Positions 48,880 to 59,126 of a stretch of DNA of 64,000 nt are shown piece after piece. The DNA comes from Halicephalobus mephisto (taxonomy: Eukaryota > Nematoda > Chromadorea > Rhabditida > Panagrolaimidae). The notes beneath the pieces are model-generated. The model was not told where the DNA came from and searched no databases. It was given only the letters and a program-made list of their open reading frames with translations. Both the position numbers and the translations under genes were made by a program. The stretch is taken from positions 186,001-250,000 of the forward strand of contig SWDT01000009.1 of assembly GCA_009193035.1 (NCBI GenBank). Reading direction: 5' to 3'. Position 1 is the first letter of the stretch, and each line of letters starts with the position of its first letter.

Positions 48880-50760
48880 AAAACCAAAAAAAATCAAAAA
48901 AATTCAAAAAAAAAATTTAAAAATAAAAAATTTTCAAAAAAATAAAATTAAAAAAAATAAAACTATTTAAAAACTTTTATAATAATATTTTTTAATTTCT
49001 AAAAATTTAAATATTTTATTTTTTTTATTTTAAAAATTTAAATATTTTATTTTTTTTATTTTAGAAATTTAAATATTTTATTTTTTTTTATTTTAGAAAT
49101 TTTTATAATAATTTTTTTTTAAAACTAAAAATTTAAATATTTTATTTTTTTTATTTCTAAAAATTTAAATATTTTATTTTTTTTTATTTTTAGAAATTCA
49201 AATATTTTATTTTTTTTTATTTTAGAAATTTTTATAATAATTTTTTTAAAACTAAAAATAATGAATAAAAACAAAGAAAATTGAGGCTTGAATTGGAGTG
49301 GGATTCTGGAAGAAAAAGGAGGATTGATAAGGGTCCAAATTCGGAGTACTCTCGGCTTCCTGTGGAGCCTTATCTGCGGGAACCCTATTCACGTTTTTCC
49401 ACGTTTTAGTTTTGGCCCAAAAAAAAAAAAATTGATTGAATATTCAAAGCGTTTTTTGAAAAAAAATTTCATTTAAAAACATTATAAAAATTAGAATTTT
49501 TTTAGAAAATTAATTTTATACAAATTTTTTATTTTTTAAAACAAAATTTTTTTTTAATTTTGAAAAATTTTAGGGAGATTCCAGAAGCTTCGATCGGATT
49601 CTGGAGGACTTTGGAAATTTCATATTGCATTTTAAAGACTTCTGGAAAATTCTAAAGGTTTCCAGAAGCTTCAATTAAATTCTGGAGGATTTTACAAATT
49701 TCCTACTAGATTCTGAAAACTTCTAGAAGACTCTAAGAAGTTTCCAGAAGCTTCAATTAAATTCTGGAGGATTTTACAAATTTCCTACTAGATTCTGAAA
49801 ACTTCTAGAAGACTCTAAGAAGTTTCCAGAAGTTTCAATTAAATTCTGGAGGATTTTTCAAATTTCCTACTAGATTCTGACAGCTTTTAGAAAACTCTAA
49901 GAAGTTTCCAGAAGCTTCAATTGGATTCTGGAGGATTCTAGAACCCTATATAAACTCTAACAAAATTCTAGAAGTTTCCACATGATTCTAAAAAATTATC
50001 CCTGAATCCTAAAATCTCCAGCAACTTCTACTGGATTCTGGAAGATTCTAAAACCCTCAGAAGTCTCCAGAAAGGTCTGTAAAAGCCTCTTAAAACTTTT
50101 AAAATTTTCTATAAAGTTTAAACAAAATTTTAAAACATTTCTCAAATTTCCGAACGATCCTGAAAATTTCCATGAAATTTTAGTTTTAAAAAAGATGAAA
50201 ATTCCGTCTTCTTTCCTGCGGACATGAAAGTGGAGCAGTTTACGAAGAAAAATATAAAAATCGAATCTAAAACAAAAAATTCAAAGATATTTTTAAAATT
50301 TTATCGATTTTTTAATTTTCAAAGAAAAAATATAAAAAATCAAATTTAAAAAATTTCAAATATTTTTAAAAATTTATTAATTTTTTAATTTTAAATAAAA
50401 ATTTTAAATATTTTTAAAAAATGTAAAAATTTAATTTAAAAAACTTTAAACATTTTCAAAAATTAAAAATATTTTTCAAAATTTATCGATTTTTTATTTT
50501 TAATTAAAAATTTCAAACATTTTCGAAAAAATCGACGAAAATTGAATTTAAAAAACCTTAAATATTTTAAATATTTTGAAAAATTAAAAAAGATTTTCCA
50601 AAATTATTCAAAATTTATCGATTTTTTATTTTTAATTAAAAATTTCAAACATTTTCGAAAAAATCGACGAAAATAAAACCAGGTGTGTGGAACTCGACGT
50701 GTTATAAGAGTCATCTTTGACCCGTTTTTCTCGAAAAATAAAGTTCATTCAAAAAGTAAA
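48880..50760. repeat. Intergenic AT-rich DNA and a roughly 90-bp tandem array
   Basis: From 48,890 to 49,260 units of AAATTTAAATATTTTATTTT repeat. From 49,570 to 50,060 four to five units of about 85-90 bp contain TTTCCAGAAGCTTCAATTAA, ATTCTGGAGGATTTTACAAA and TTTCCTACTAGATTCTGA. From 50,280 to 50,680 units of AAAATTTATCGATTTTTTA and AATTTCAAACATTTTCGAAA repeat. The AGAAGCTTC-type array resembles the one in intron 4 of the gene at 54.7-57.2 kb. No gene seen. Confidence 0.8.
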
Positions 50761-50769
50761 AAATAATCG

Positions 50770-51233
50770 TTAAAATTAATTCGACGAATTTATTTGAAAA
50801 TGGCCTAAAGCGTGACAAGTCCCTCTGGCACTGCCTCCAGATGAACAACGTCATTGCAATTGGCCTTGTTTGGATGTTTTTTATTCGAATTTTTTAAATA
50901 AAAATAAAAAAATAAATTTTTTCACAACTCTTAAAAAAGCCAGATTTTCCTTTTCTCGAGACGCGCACACTTTTGCCAAAACACAAAAGCCACAGAAAGG
51001 ACAATCAGGAGCGATTTGCAAGGGATCTGTCCAACCCGCCCAGGTCAGTCAAACATTTCTCTGCCAGCGAGAAGAGAGAACAGACAACTCATCGAAAGGA
51101 AAATACGATGTTTGCAGGCTTGGGCGGCGGGAAATTTGAAAACACCCTGACTGACACGAGAGTGATTCGTCAGAAAGAACATAGAAAATTATTTATTTTT
51201 AAATATATTATTTCTTAATTTAATTACTGTAGC
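50770..51233 (+). other. GC-richer 5' flank of the VAC14 gene
   Basis: Between about 50,940 and 51,180 base composition approaches that of exons. Two frames are open on the plus strand but neither begins with ATG; one reads KHKSHRKDNQERFARDLSN and later MFAGLGGGKFENTLTD. This may be promoter/outron sequence of VAC14, whose acceptor TTACTGTAG lies one base before its ATG, or an unrecognised small gene. Confidence 0.3.
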
Positions 51234-54200
51234 ATGGCTGATACTCAATATGCTCCATTGTCACAAGCCGTCATCCGGACTTTGACGGATAAACTTTACG
51301 AAAAACGGAAATCGGCGGCGCTCGAAATCGAACGGTAATTGGAAAAGTAAAAAACTTCGATATATGGATTTTCAGCCAAGTGAGGGATTTATTAAGACAG
51401 AATCATTTGACAGAGTTGGATAAGCTGATCACCGTTCTGGAAGGATTGACCGTCACGCCGAATGGACACAACAGGAAAGGCGGGCTCATCGGTCTGGCCG
51501 CGGTCGCCATCGCCTTAGGCAAGGACGTAAGTTGTTGAATTTGATAACTTCATATATGTAATTCCATTTTAGCATTGTTCTCAATATTCTGGAAAGCTTA
51601 TTACTCCAGTTTTGACGTGTTTCGATGACAGCGATCAAAGAGTCCGGTACTACGCCTGCGAGTCCCTCTACAACATAATCAAAATTTGCCGGTCGTCGGC
51701 GTTGGAGCATTTCGATGTTTTGTTTGACAAATTCTGGAAACTTGCAAGTGACACCGACCAGAACGTAAGGAACGGAGCCGAGTTGCTGGACAGGCTGATG
51801 AAGGAGATCGTGGCCGCGACCCCGAGCTTCGACCTCGAGCAGTTGATGGTTCTTATCCGGGAGAGAATCCACACTATTAACTCTTCGAATAGAAGATTTA
51901 TTATTTCTTGGGTATGAATTTTTATTTTAAGGAAATAATTTTTGTTTAGTTTCATGCAATATTGAAAATTCCGAGTTTCTCCATCACCACTTACATCCCG
52001 GAAGTCATCGATGGGATTTTCAAGGCCCTGGACGACCCGTCTCCTGTTGTGAAGGAAACTGCCCAAGCTGTACTGGTCGAATTAATGCACAAATTGCAGC
52101 CGAAAGAAAAGGAAAAAGTCGATCTCGGGGCCATAATCAACATCCTCAACAATCACGTCGCTTCCAATTCTGTTTTATCAAGGAAAATTGCTTTGGAATG
52201 GATGGATCAAATTCTGAAGGATTACTCAACTGCAATGTTGAACAATTTATCCACTTTTTTGGTTGCTGTTTTGCCTTGGATTTGTGACGAAAGTTTGAAA
52301 GCCGTCGACATCAACAACAAACTCATGGCTTTGATCACCAAAGAAACCGTAATCGACATCAATCCTTCTGTAGAAGTCCTCTTGAGACACATAGATTACG
52401 ATAAACGGGAGACCAGGAAAGCCGTCTTGAGGTGGATCAGACATCTGCACGCCAACCAAGGCGTTGAAGTAATTTTTGTTTTTATTTTTTAATTTAAAAA
52501 TTTTTTCAGATGTACAAACACATTGAATTCTTCTTTCCTAGGCTGATAGATATCCTCTGCGATCAAGCCGATGACGTGCTAGAGTTGGATATTCTTCTGA
52601 TTACGGACATCTGCGGACAACAAGAACAAGATGTCGATATTGGTTCTTTTAAATTGAAAAAAGAAATCAATGATGAATTAAAATCCGTCCGACCGTATCT
52701 CGTCAAGTTCAGTATTTGTCTGTTGCAGAAATTCCGGGCAGATTCGAAGCTTCTGGCCGGACGAGGAACGTCGATTATCCGGCAGATTTGTCTGTTGCTG
52801 GAGCCCAGGGACGTCTACAGATCCCTGGCCATCCTACTTCCCGATTTCGATTCCCTTTCTTGCATTCCAACTTCGAGATTGAAGGATTCTGAATCCAGAT
52901 CTCCGAATTTACAATGTTCTACAGAAGATTTTATTTCTAAAATGATTGGAATTTTGAATGGAATTCTCCTAACAGCTCCTGAAATGCTCAGATTAAGACA
53001 AAAATTAAAAAATCCAGAAGAAAATGGATGTACGGATTTATTTGAATGTTTATATCGTTGTTGGAGTCATCAACCAATTTGTCTTTTATCACTTTGTTTA
53101 TTAAGCAAATATTACGATCACGCAGCTGAATTGGTCCCGAGATTATCAGAAATCGACATATCTGTGGAACTTTTGACAGAAATAGATCGATTAGTTCAGC
53201 TTATTGAAAGTCCGATTTTGTCATGTAAGTTTGTTAATTTTATAATTTAAAAAAGAAATTTAATGAAATTTTAAAAGTTATTTTAGGTAAATTTTTATTT
53301 TTTAAAATCTTGGTAGGAAATTTTAGATGTTTCCAGAATTGGGGATTCTGAAAATTAATTATTAATTCTGACTTCAGATTCAGAGTTTTTTAAACATCTG
53401 ATTACAGTATTTTAAGTACTTTTTGTTCGACTTTAAAAATTCTAAAATCAAAATTAAGAATTAGTCTTCAGAATCCAGAATTCCGAAGGTCGATTATTAG
53501 TTTCGGATTCAGAAATTTTCAATCATTTCATTTAAGAACTTTTTATTTGACTTTAAAAATATTTTAAAAATTCTAAAATTAAGAATTAGTCTTCAAAATC
53601 CAGAATTCCGAAGGTCAGTTATTAGTTTCGGATTCAGAAATTTTTAGTCATTTCATTATAGTATTTTAAGTAATTTTTGTTCGATTTTAATTACAGAATT
53701 GGAATATGAATCTTTGAAACAACTTAGATAACCAAATTTTGACATAAAATAATTTTAGATGTAAGATTAGATCTCCTAAGTGCAGAGCATCAGAAACCAT
53801 TGGCTTCTGTTCTTTCTGCATTGTTGATGCTGGTGCCTCAAACAGATGCCTTCAATACGTTGTTGAAACGACTTCAAGCCATTCCACTTTTGACTATTTC
53901 TGAGTAAGTTTAGTTTCTGGTCACATAGCATTTAGTCATCTTTTCATTGAAATTCCGGTTGAGGATCATTTAAATTCCCATAGATGAGAATTTTTGTTGC
54001 TTTGGGTGTGCTTGGGGGTTATTATTTTTCCATGGGTTTTTTCGAAAATATGGGAAATGAAATTGTTCAGAGGAGTTTTGATGAATATGAACCTCTAAAC
54101 CCCTTGTGGACCTGTTGTGGATTAATTTCCACATCTTTATGAGATAAACTCCTTAGTGTTCTTGTAAATCCTTCTACATCCCCTGCAGATGCGGTTTGGA

Positions 54201-54632
54201 TTTTCTTTAATTGAATTATGATCTTTTTGAAGGTGAATTTCGAAAATGCCTAAGAATAACCCCTCTCCAAACCCTATATAAATGACCCTAAACCCCCTGT
54301 GGACCTGTTGTGGATTAATTTCTACAGCCTTATGAGATAAACTTCCTAGTATTCTTGTGAATGAACCTTTCTAGATCTCTAAATTTACTTTTTATTTACT
54401 GATTTAGCTACTACATTAAAATTAAAACTTAGCCAATCAATGAATTTTGGTGATAGATTATGTAATTTTTAAATTGATTCTTTTCAGTTCCAAGAAGTCA
54501 ACCAAACACAAATCTTCAATCAACTTTAAAAATTTAATAGAACATTTCGATAAAATTACTCTTCAAAGATCAGAAAATTCTCGTTTACATCATCGAAGAA
54601 CTCTGGAGGAATTGGCTGCTTCGAGAAATTAG
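51234..54632 (+). CDS. vacl-14: VAC14 homologue, scaffold of the PIKfyve/FIG4 complex
   Basis: Exons: 51234-51334, 51376-51526, 51573-51911, 51950-52468, 52510-53224, 53759-53903, 54488-54632. All phases agree, giving 704 residues against about 780 in vertebrates. Introns 1-4 are 38-46 nt with canonical ends. The N-terminal half is HEAT repeats, including NRKGGLIGLAAVAIALGK and YYACESLYNIIKI, diagnostic of the Vac14 Fab1/PIKfyve-binding region. The C-terminal half has LFECLYRCWSHQPICLLSLC, LVPRLSEIDISVELLTEID and LVQLIESPI, which match the Vac14 C-terminal domain that binds FIG4. Family role: dimeric scaffold holding PIKfyve kinase and FIG4 phosphatase on endolysosomal membranes to make PI(3,5)P2. 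Introns 5 and 6 are much longer and carry repeats. It converges with the next gene, with 61 bp between stop codons. Confidence 0.95.
53300..53755. repeat. Direct repeats in intron 5 of VAC14
   Basis: Two long copies of TTAAGAATTAGTCTTCAGAA, TCCAGAATTCCGAAGGTC, ATTATTAGTTTCGGATTCAG and AAATTTT(C/T)A(A/G)TCATTTCAT lie about 125-130 bp apart (near 53,455 and 53,582). A more decayed third copy lies near 53,330. Confidence 0.85.
53922..54390 (+). repeat. Left copy of a 0.4-kb inverted repeat pair, in intron 6 of VAC14
   Basis: It starts CACATAGCATTTAGTCATCT and includes TTCCATGGGTTTTTTCGAAA, GTGGACCTGTTGTGGATTAA and ATCCTTCTACATCCCCTG. It matches the reverse complement of 56,010-56,422 at an estimated 85-90% over the first 280 bp, with weaker similarity beyond. 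A second partial copy of the GTGGACCTGTTGTGGATTAA block follows at about 54,297-54,355. Probably a short non-autonomous element. No terminal inverted repeat was found. Confidence 0.85.
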
Positions 54633-54693
54633 AATATTTTAATTTTTTTTTTGCCTTATTTTCTGTGATAATTTATTTTTAAAATTGAGGTAA

Positions 54694-57171
54694 TTACAGT
54701 AATTTTGATAATAGCAATAGACTCAAAAATGGAGTCAAAGAAAAATTATAAAAAGCAGAATTAAAATTACATTGACCTTTTGAAGCAAATTCTCTACAAA
54801 TCCAAAAATATTTAGATTTAAACCAATTAATTTTTGCACATATTTCATGATTTCGTGATGGTGATGGAATAAAATTAAAATTTCCTGAAAACCAATTATC
54901 AATTGTACCATTTCCAACATTTTTGACATATTTGACATAACCATCATGAGTTATACGGTATTCTATTTGAATATTAATTGGTAATTTGAAATCATCATCT
55001 ATTTGAAGAAGATATCTTACTTTTTCGCATTTTTTTAATCTGAAAATTTGTAAAATATTAAAAATTATAGAATTTTTTAAATTTTAGATTATTTTAAAAA
55101 TTATGAAGTTTTTTTACTGAATTCTAAGTTTTTAGAAAATCTCAGAAGCTTCTATAAGATTTTCCAAAGTCTCGAAAGTCCCAACAAGAACTTCTAAGAT
55201 TCTAGAAAATCCCAGAAGCTTCGGTAAGATTCTAGAAAATCCTAGAAGCTTCGGTAAGATTCTAGAAAATCCCAGAAGCTTCGATAAGATTCTAGAAAAT
55301 TCCAGAAGCTTCGGTAAGATTCTAGAAAATCCCAGAAGTTTCAGTAAGATTCTAGAAAATTCCAGAAGCTTGTACTGAATTTTAAAAGCTTCGAGAAGAA
55401 CTTCTAAGATTCTAGAAAATCCCAGAAGCTTCGATAAGATTCCCGAAAACTCTAAAAATTCCTACTGGATTTTAAAAATTTTGATAAGAACTTCTGAGAT
55501 TCCAGAAAACTTTTGAAGATTTCGAAATCTTGTACTAGGTTCTAGAGCTCTTATAAGATCCTCAAAAGTTCCCACAAGATTCCAGAATCTTCCAAATTTT
55601 TCCTACAAAATTCTAAAACATTTCAAAAACTATAAAATGCTAGTATTTTTAAAACCGCAAATTTCCTTACTTTGCTTTCAAGTTCACAAGCCTAAGAAGC
55701 CAGTCAAACTCAGTTCCATTTGTATCAAGGAAGTAATCTGGTTTGAAGAGAAAAGTACTTGAATGATTTGCGGTAAACTGACGGTAGGCCTTTTTGTGGA
55801 ACACTTCGTATCGAATAGAAGAAGAAAAATCGAGTTCGTACCATCGACGAGGCAGCAGATCACATGCAATATAATCCTAAAACATTTTTAATTTTTAATC
55901 CATATTGAAACTTTTTGATTGTTTTTAATTTTTAATCCATATTGAAAAAAACAAAAAATCACACAGGGACTTTCGGGAAAAATCTACAGATTTATCAAAT
56001 TGTTTGTTTTCATTGAACAATCAATCAATGAGGAAAAATCCATTCACAGGAGATTTAGAGGATTCATCCATCGGAAATTTTCCTTAATGCAAGGTTTGGA
56101 AGGTTCATTCTTAGGAAATTTAAGGGCTAATTTTCATTTAAAAAGAATTCAAACAGTGTCTACAGGGGATGTAGAAGGATTTACTAGAACATTGGGGAGT
56201 TTATCTCATAAGGCTGTGGAAATTAATCCACAACAGGTCCACAGGGGGTTTAGAGGTTCATATTCATCAAAACTCCTCTGAACAATTTCATTTCCCATAT
56301 TTTCGAAAAAACCCATGGAAAAATAATAACCCCCAAGCCACACCCAAAGCACATTCTCATCTATGGGAATTTAAATGATCCTCAACCGGAATTTCAATGA
56401 AAAGATGACTAAATGCTATGTGAAATTAGCTTTTTTAAATAATAGGAAACAAACTTTGTAGCTATTAGGAAGATCCTGAATTGGACACTTTGGATTACTC
56501 GCGTTCCAATCTGGCGCGGGTTCCCTGTCGACGAGCTGATTAATGTACTGTGATATGGATCTCTGGCAGTGAGTGTAGTATCCGAGGTCCGGAGAAAGCC
56601 TGTACTCTCCTCCATAACCCTGAAACAATAATTAATTAAATACACCATAATTTAAATTTTTTTTAATTTTTAAATTCGCGCGCAAAATGAGAGAACTTTG
56701 TAAAGTGAAAAAATGGCAAATCTGGCAACTCGCTCGTTCTCTTTTTCATTTTTTTAGGATAGTTATGTTTCTAAAGCTTTCGAAATCTCCGAAATATTTT
56801 TAATTTTATAATGTAATTATTAAACAAACAGACCATGTAGTTGATCCGACATCTGGCATCAGATCCGAGTTCGTTGATGGAGACAGAAACAAGGGGCTGG
56901 AGAAACGTGGTCCTCTGTCGATCCCTGGCCAAAGTTATCACGTTTTTGTTTGTTGTCAACGAAGAGCAGAATTTGACTGTCTCCGGAAAATACTGAAAGA
57001 TAATTAATCCCCGACTAATTACGTAATTATCCGACATACGAGCATTGTTTCCATTTGCATCGGCTTCCGCTCATGGGAACACAATCGGATTCTGAAGTCT
57101 TTTGGTTTTTCTGGAGATATTTGATGGATAGCTGTGATAGAAACAGCGAACGGTAGTATCAGCCACAACAT
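54694..57171 (-). CDS. Secreted, probably GPI-anchored cysteine-containing protein, nematode type
   Basis: Exons: 57171-57040, 56992-56834, 56619-56455, 55876-55671, 55039-54694. Phases agree and give 335 residues. The ATG is 5 nt after a TTTCAG acceptor, so the mRNA is likely trans-spliced. Residues 1-17 (MLWLILPFAVSITAIHQ) form a signal peptide, and the C-terminus ends in a hydrophobic tail (LTPFLSLLLLSKLL) after a small-residue region. This is the usual layout for GPI attachment at the cell surface. About ten cysteines (RLCSHE, KFCSS, DARCRINY, THCQRS, PKCP, DYIACD, KKCEK, HEICAK, WICRE, GQCNF) suggest disulphides, and several NxS/T sequons (NHSS, NGTE, NGTI, NFSL) suggest glycosylation. 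I do not recognise the family. The 3' end lies 61 bp from the VAC14 stop. Confidence 0.82.
55130..55570. repeat. Tandem 30-bp array in intron 4 of the secreted-protein gene
   Basis: The unit ATTCTAGAAAATCCCAGAAG with CTTCGGTAAG repeats eight or more times between 55,190 and 55,440, with decayed flanks on both sides. Confidence 0.9.
56010..56422 (-). repeat. Right copy of the 0.4-kb inverted repeat pair, in intron 3 of the secreted-protein gene
   Basis: Read on the minus strand it begins CACATAGCATTTAGTCATC and parallels 53,922-54,390. Because the host genes are on opposite strands, each pre-mRNA carries the element in the same orientation. The open frame of 93 codons on the plus strand here is antisense to the element and not a gene. 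Confidence 0.85.
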
Positions 57172-57540
57172 TCCTTCTGAAATTATATATGAAAATCATC
57201 AAAATCACGAAGAAAAAGGAAAATTTTAGGATAACTTCAAAGTTTGTAACCAACAGTACTAACTACAACATTTCTTCTGAAATTATATATGAAAATCATC
57301 AAAATCACGAAAAAAAAGGAAATTTTAGGATAACTTCAAAACTAATAATACTAAAACATTCCTTCTGAAATTATATATGAAAATCATAAAAAAAATAAAA
57401 TATAGTTTAGGATAACTTCAAAGTTTGTAACCAACAGTACTAACTACAACATTCCTTCTGAAATTATATATGGAAATCATCAAAATCACGAAAAAAAGAA
57501 GAATTTTAGGATAACTTCAAAACCACTATCATCCACATTA
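57169..57540 (-). repeat. Four tandem copies of the 5' end of the secreted-protein gene
   Basis: Units of about 92 bp contain CATTCCTTCTGAAATTATAT, ATGAAAATCATCAAAATCAC, AATTTTAGGATAACTTCAAA and GTTTGTAACCAACAGTACTA. Unit 1 includes the true acceptor and ATG of the gene. On the minus strand the other units repeat the acceptor TTTCAGAAGGA and an ATG, but read ATGTTGTAG, ATGTTTTAG and ATGTTGTAG, so each upstream ATG is closed within two codons. See findings. Confidence 0.9.
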
Positions 57541-57662
57541 TTGTTTGCAAAATAATCCTTAAATCACAAGGATAACAAACTAGATAAAGAATCTTTGAGG
57601 CAAACTTCAGAATCGATAAACGTCTCCTTCAAAAATATGCTGAAAGTTGGAAAATTCGACAA

Positions 57663-57944
57663 ATGTCTAGAGAAAACAAAAAAGAAAAAGATCTTCAATT
57701 TTCCCTCGGGACGTTTGTAAAAATGTCAAAAATAAAACAAGGTTTTCTCTACATTTATAAAAACTATCAGCATGATAGGAATAAATACATTAAAAAAGAA
57801 ATAAATTTAAAAAGAAATAAATTTAAAAAAAGAAAAAACCGAAGAACGTTAGGTAATCATTACCATTCAAGACAAGTTTTCTTAATCGACAAAAATGGTC
57901 TTAAATATTCATGGACATTCTTTGTCATTTCTGGCCAAATATAA
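57663..57944 (+). CDS. Hypothetical 93-residue Lys-rich ORF
   Basis: An ATG-initiated frame of 93 codons in a gap between two minus-strand genes. The product is strongly basic (KKEKDLQF, KKEINLKRNKFKKRKNRR), partly from the AT-rich composition, but the last third (NHYHSRQVFLIDKNGLKYSW) is less biased. No domain, signal peptide or splice support is seen. It could be spurious. Confidence 0.22.
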   Translation: MSRENKKEKDLQFSLGTFVKMSKIKQGFLYIYKNYQHDRNKYIKKEINLKRNKFKKRKNRRTLGNHYHSRQVFLIDKNGLKYSWTFFVISGQI

Positions 57945-58196
57945 TGAGAAAACGACGTTTATCTGGCATGTTGGAGAAGAAGAATCGAGTTTTCGGTGCC
58001 AGCTTTTTCTAAATTAAGGAAAATCTGGCAACTTTCTCGGACCAAAATCGAGACAAAGCCAAACTAATCGCATTGTCATCGGATTCTCTTCAAACTTTTT
58101 CTAGAACGTTTTTCCGTTTCAAATTAGCGCCTCCGGTCTTGTCAATTTTTAAAAATATTTTCTATTCAAAAATAAAACTCAACAAATGTGAACAAA

Positions 58197-58568
58197 TCAA
58201 TTTTCAGTTTTTTCAGAAATTGCTGGACGAATTACGAAATCGTCGTCGGCTTCTTTTTCATCTTTTTCTTTAAATTTGGTAAAAGTGATTTCGATTTCTT
58301 TTTTTTCTTCTTCTTCGACGTCCGATTCTTCTGTGTCTTCGTCTCCAGATCCTTCAATTTCCTCAGAATTACTGTATTCATCGTCAGAAGCCACTTCCTG
58401 GAGGGAGTATTCTATAATCATCTCTTTTTTTACTTCTTCATCGACATTTTGTAATTCTTTATTAGCTTGGTCGATTTTTGGCAAGAAATTTTTTACTTTT
58501 TCAGTAATACTGGTATTTCCTTTGAGGAAAATCAGATCCTTCAAATTCGGAGGTCCTTGACTAGACAT
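58197..58568 (-). CDS. NOPCHAP1-like acidic nucleolar protein
   Basis: A single-exon frame of 123 residues. The ATG is 7 nt after a TTTTTTAG acceptor, so trans-splicing is likely. Residues about 20-38 (SITEKVKNFLPKIDQANKEL) match the hallmark helix of NOPCHAP1/C12orf45 proteins (LLD.V..FLP.MA.AN..L). It is followed by a hydrophobic-acidic segment (KEMIIEYSLQEVASDD) and a long Glu/Asp/Ser run, in the same order as in the vertebrate protein. Family role: a chaperone that links NOP58 to the R2TP complex during box C/D snoRNP assembly in the nucleus. The protein is shorter than the human one (about 185) and lacks the usual N-terminal extension. The next upstream gene (UBXN6) ends 558 bp away on the same strand, too far for a typical nematode operon. 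Confidence 0.7.
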   Translation of the reverse strand: MSSQGPPNLKDLIFLKGNTSITEKVKNFLPKIDQANKELQNVDEEVKKEMIIEYSLQEVASDDEYSNSEEIEGSGDEDTEESDVEEEEKKEIEITFTKFKEKDEKEADDDFVIRPAISEKTEN

Positions 58569-58689
58569 CTTAATCCTAAAAAACCACATTATTAAAAACA
58601 ATAATCACAAAAAAATAAAAATAAAACAATTTTTTCTGTAGGAACTTAAACAAAGGAAATCGAGAAAGCGCGAGTGAAAACAGGACGAG

Positions 58690-58950
58690 TCAATACCAGT
58701 AAAAAATACCAAATTTACCATTTTTTATTTCCTCTCTCATTTTACGCGGGAATTCAAAAATCCCAAAAAAACATTATTATAAAAATTTAAAAAATAAAAC
58801 TTTTCAAAATCACTTCAACAAAGAATTTCCAAAACTTTAAAAAATCCAAAAAATTAAGTAAAAAAGAAACAAATTACCAAATTTACCATTTTTTATTTCC
58901 TCTCTCATTTTACGCGGGAATTCAAAAATCCCAAAAAAAATTTCTTAATC
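58690..58950. repeat. Two copies of a 165-bp unit with TTTACGCGGGAATTCAAAAA
   Basis: AATTTACCATTTTTTATTTC, CTCTCTCATTTTACGCGGGA and ATTCAAAAATCCCAAAAAAA occur at about 58,709-58,770 and 58,874-58,940. The element matches the core of the 28.0-28.6 kb array, 30 kb away, and a single copy of related sequence lies near 42,690. Confidence 0.85.
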
Positions 58951-59126
58951 AAAAAATTCTAAAAATCCACAAATACACAATCAATAACTTTAGGCTAAAA
59001 AACCTTCATAATTCCAAAAATCTAAATTTATAAATTTATAAATAATAATTTTTCTATACAAGCTGTCAAAAGCAAAAAATTAATTATAAAATCTGCACAT
59101 TGTCCCGTTATAATGATTTAAAAAAA

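Noticed and set aside
50870..51218. Possible ribosomal protein eL29-like small gene upstream of VAC14
   Set aside because: A few Lys/His-rich residues look similar, but there is no ATG in frame, the order of conserved residues is wrong, and the frame ends in AT-rich sequence. Kept only as a GC-rich flank.
56000..56281. A 93-codon open frame on the plus strand
   Set aside because: It coincides with the right arm of the inverted repeat pair and is antisense to an intron of the secreted-protein gene.
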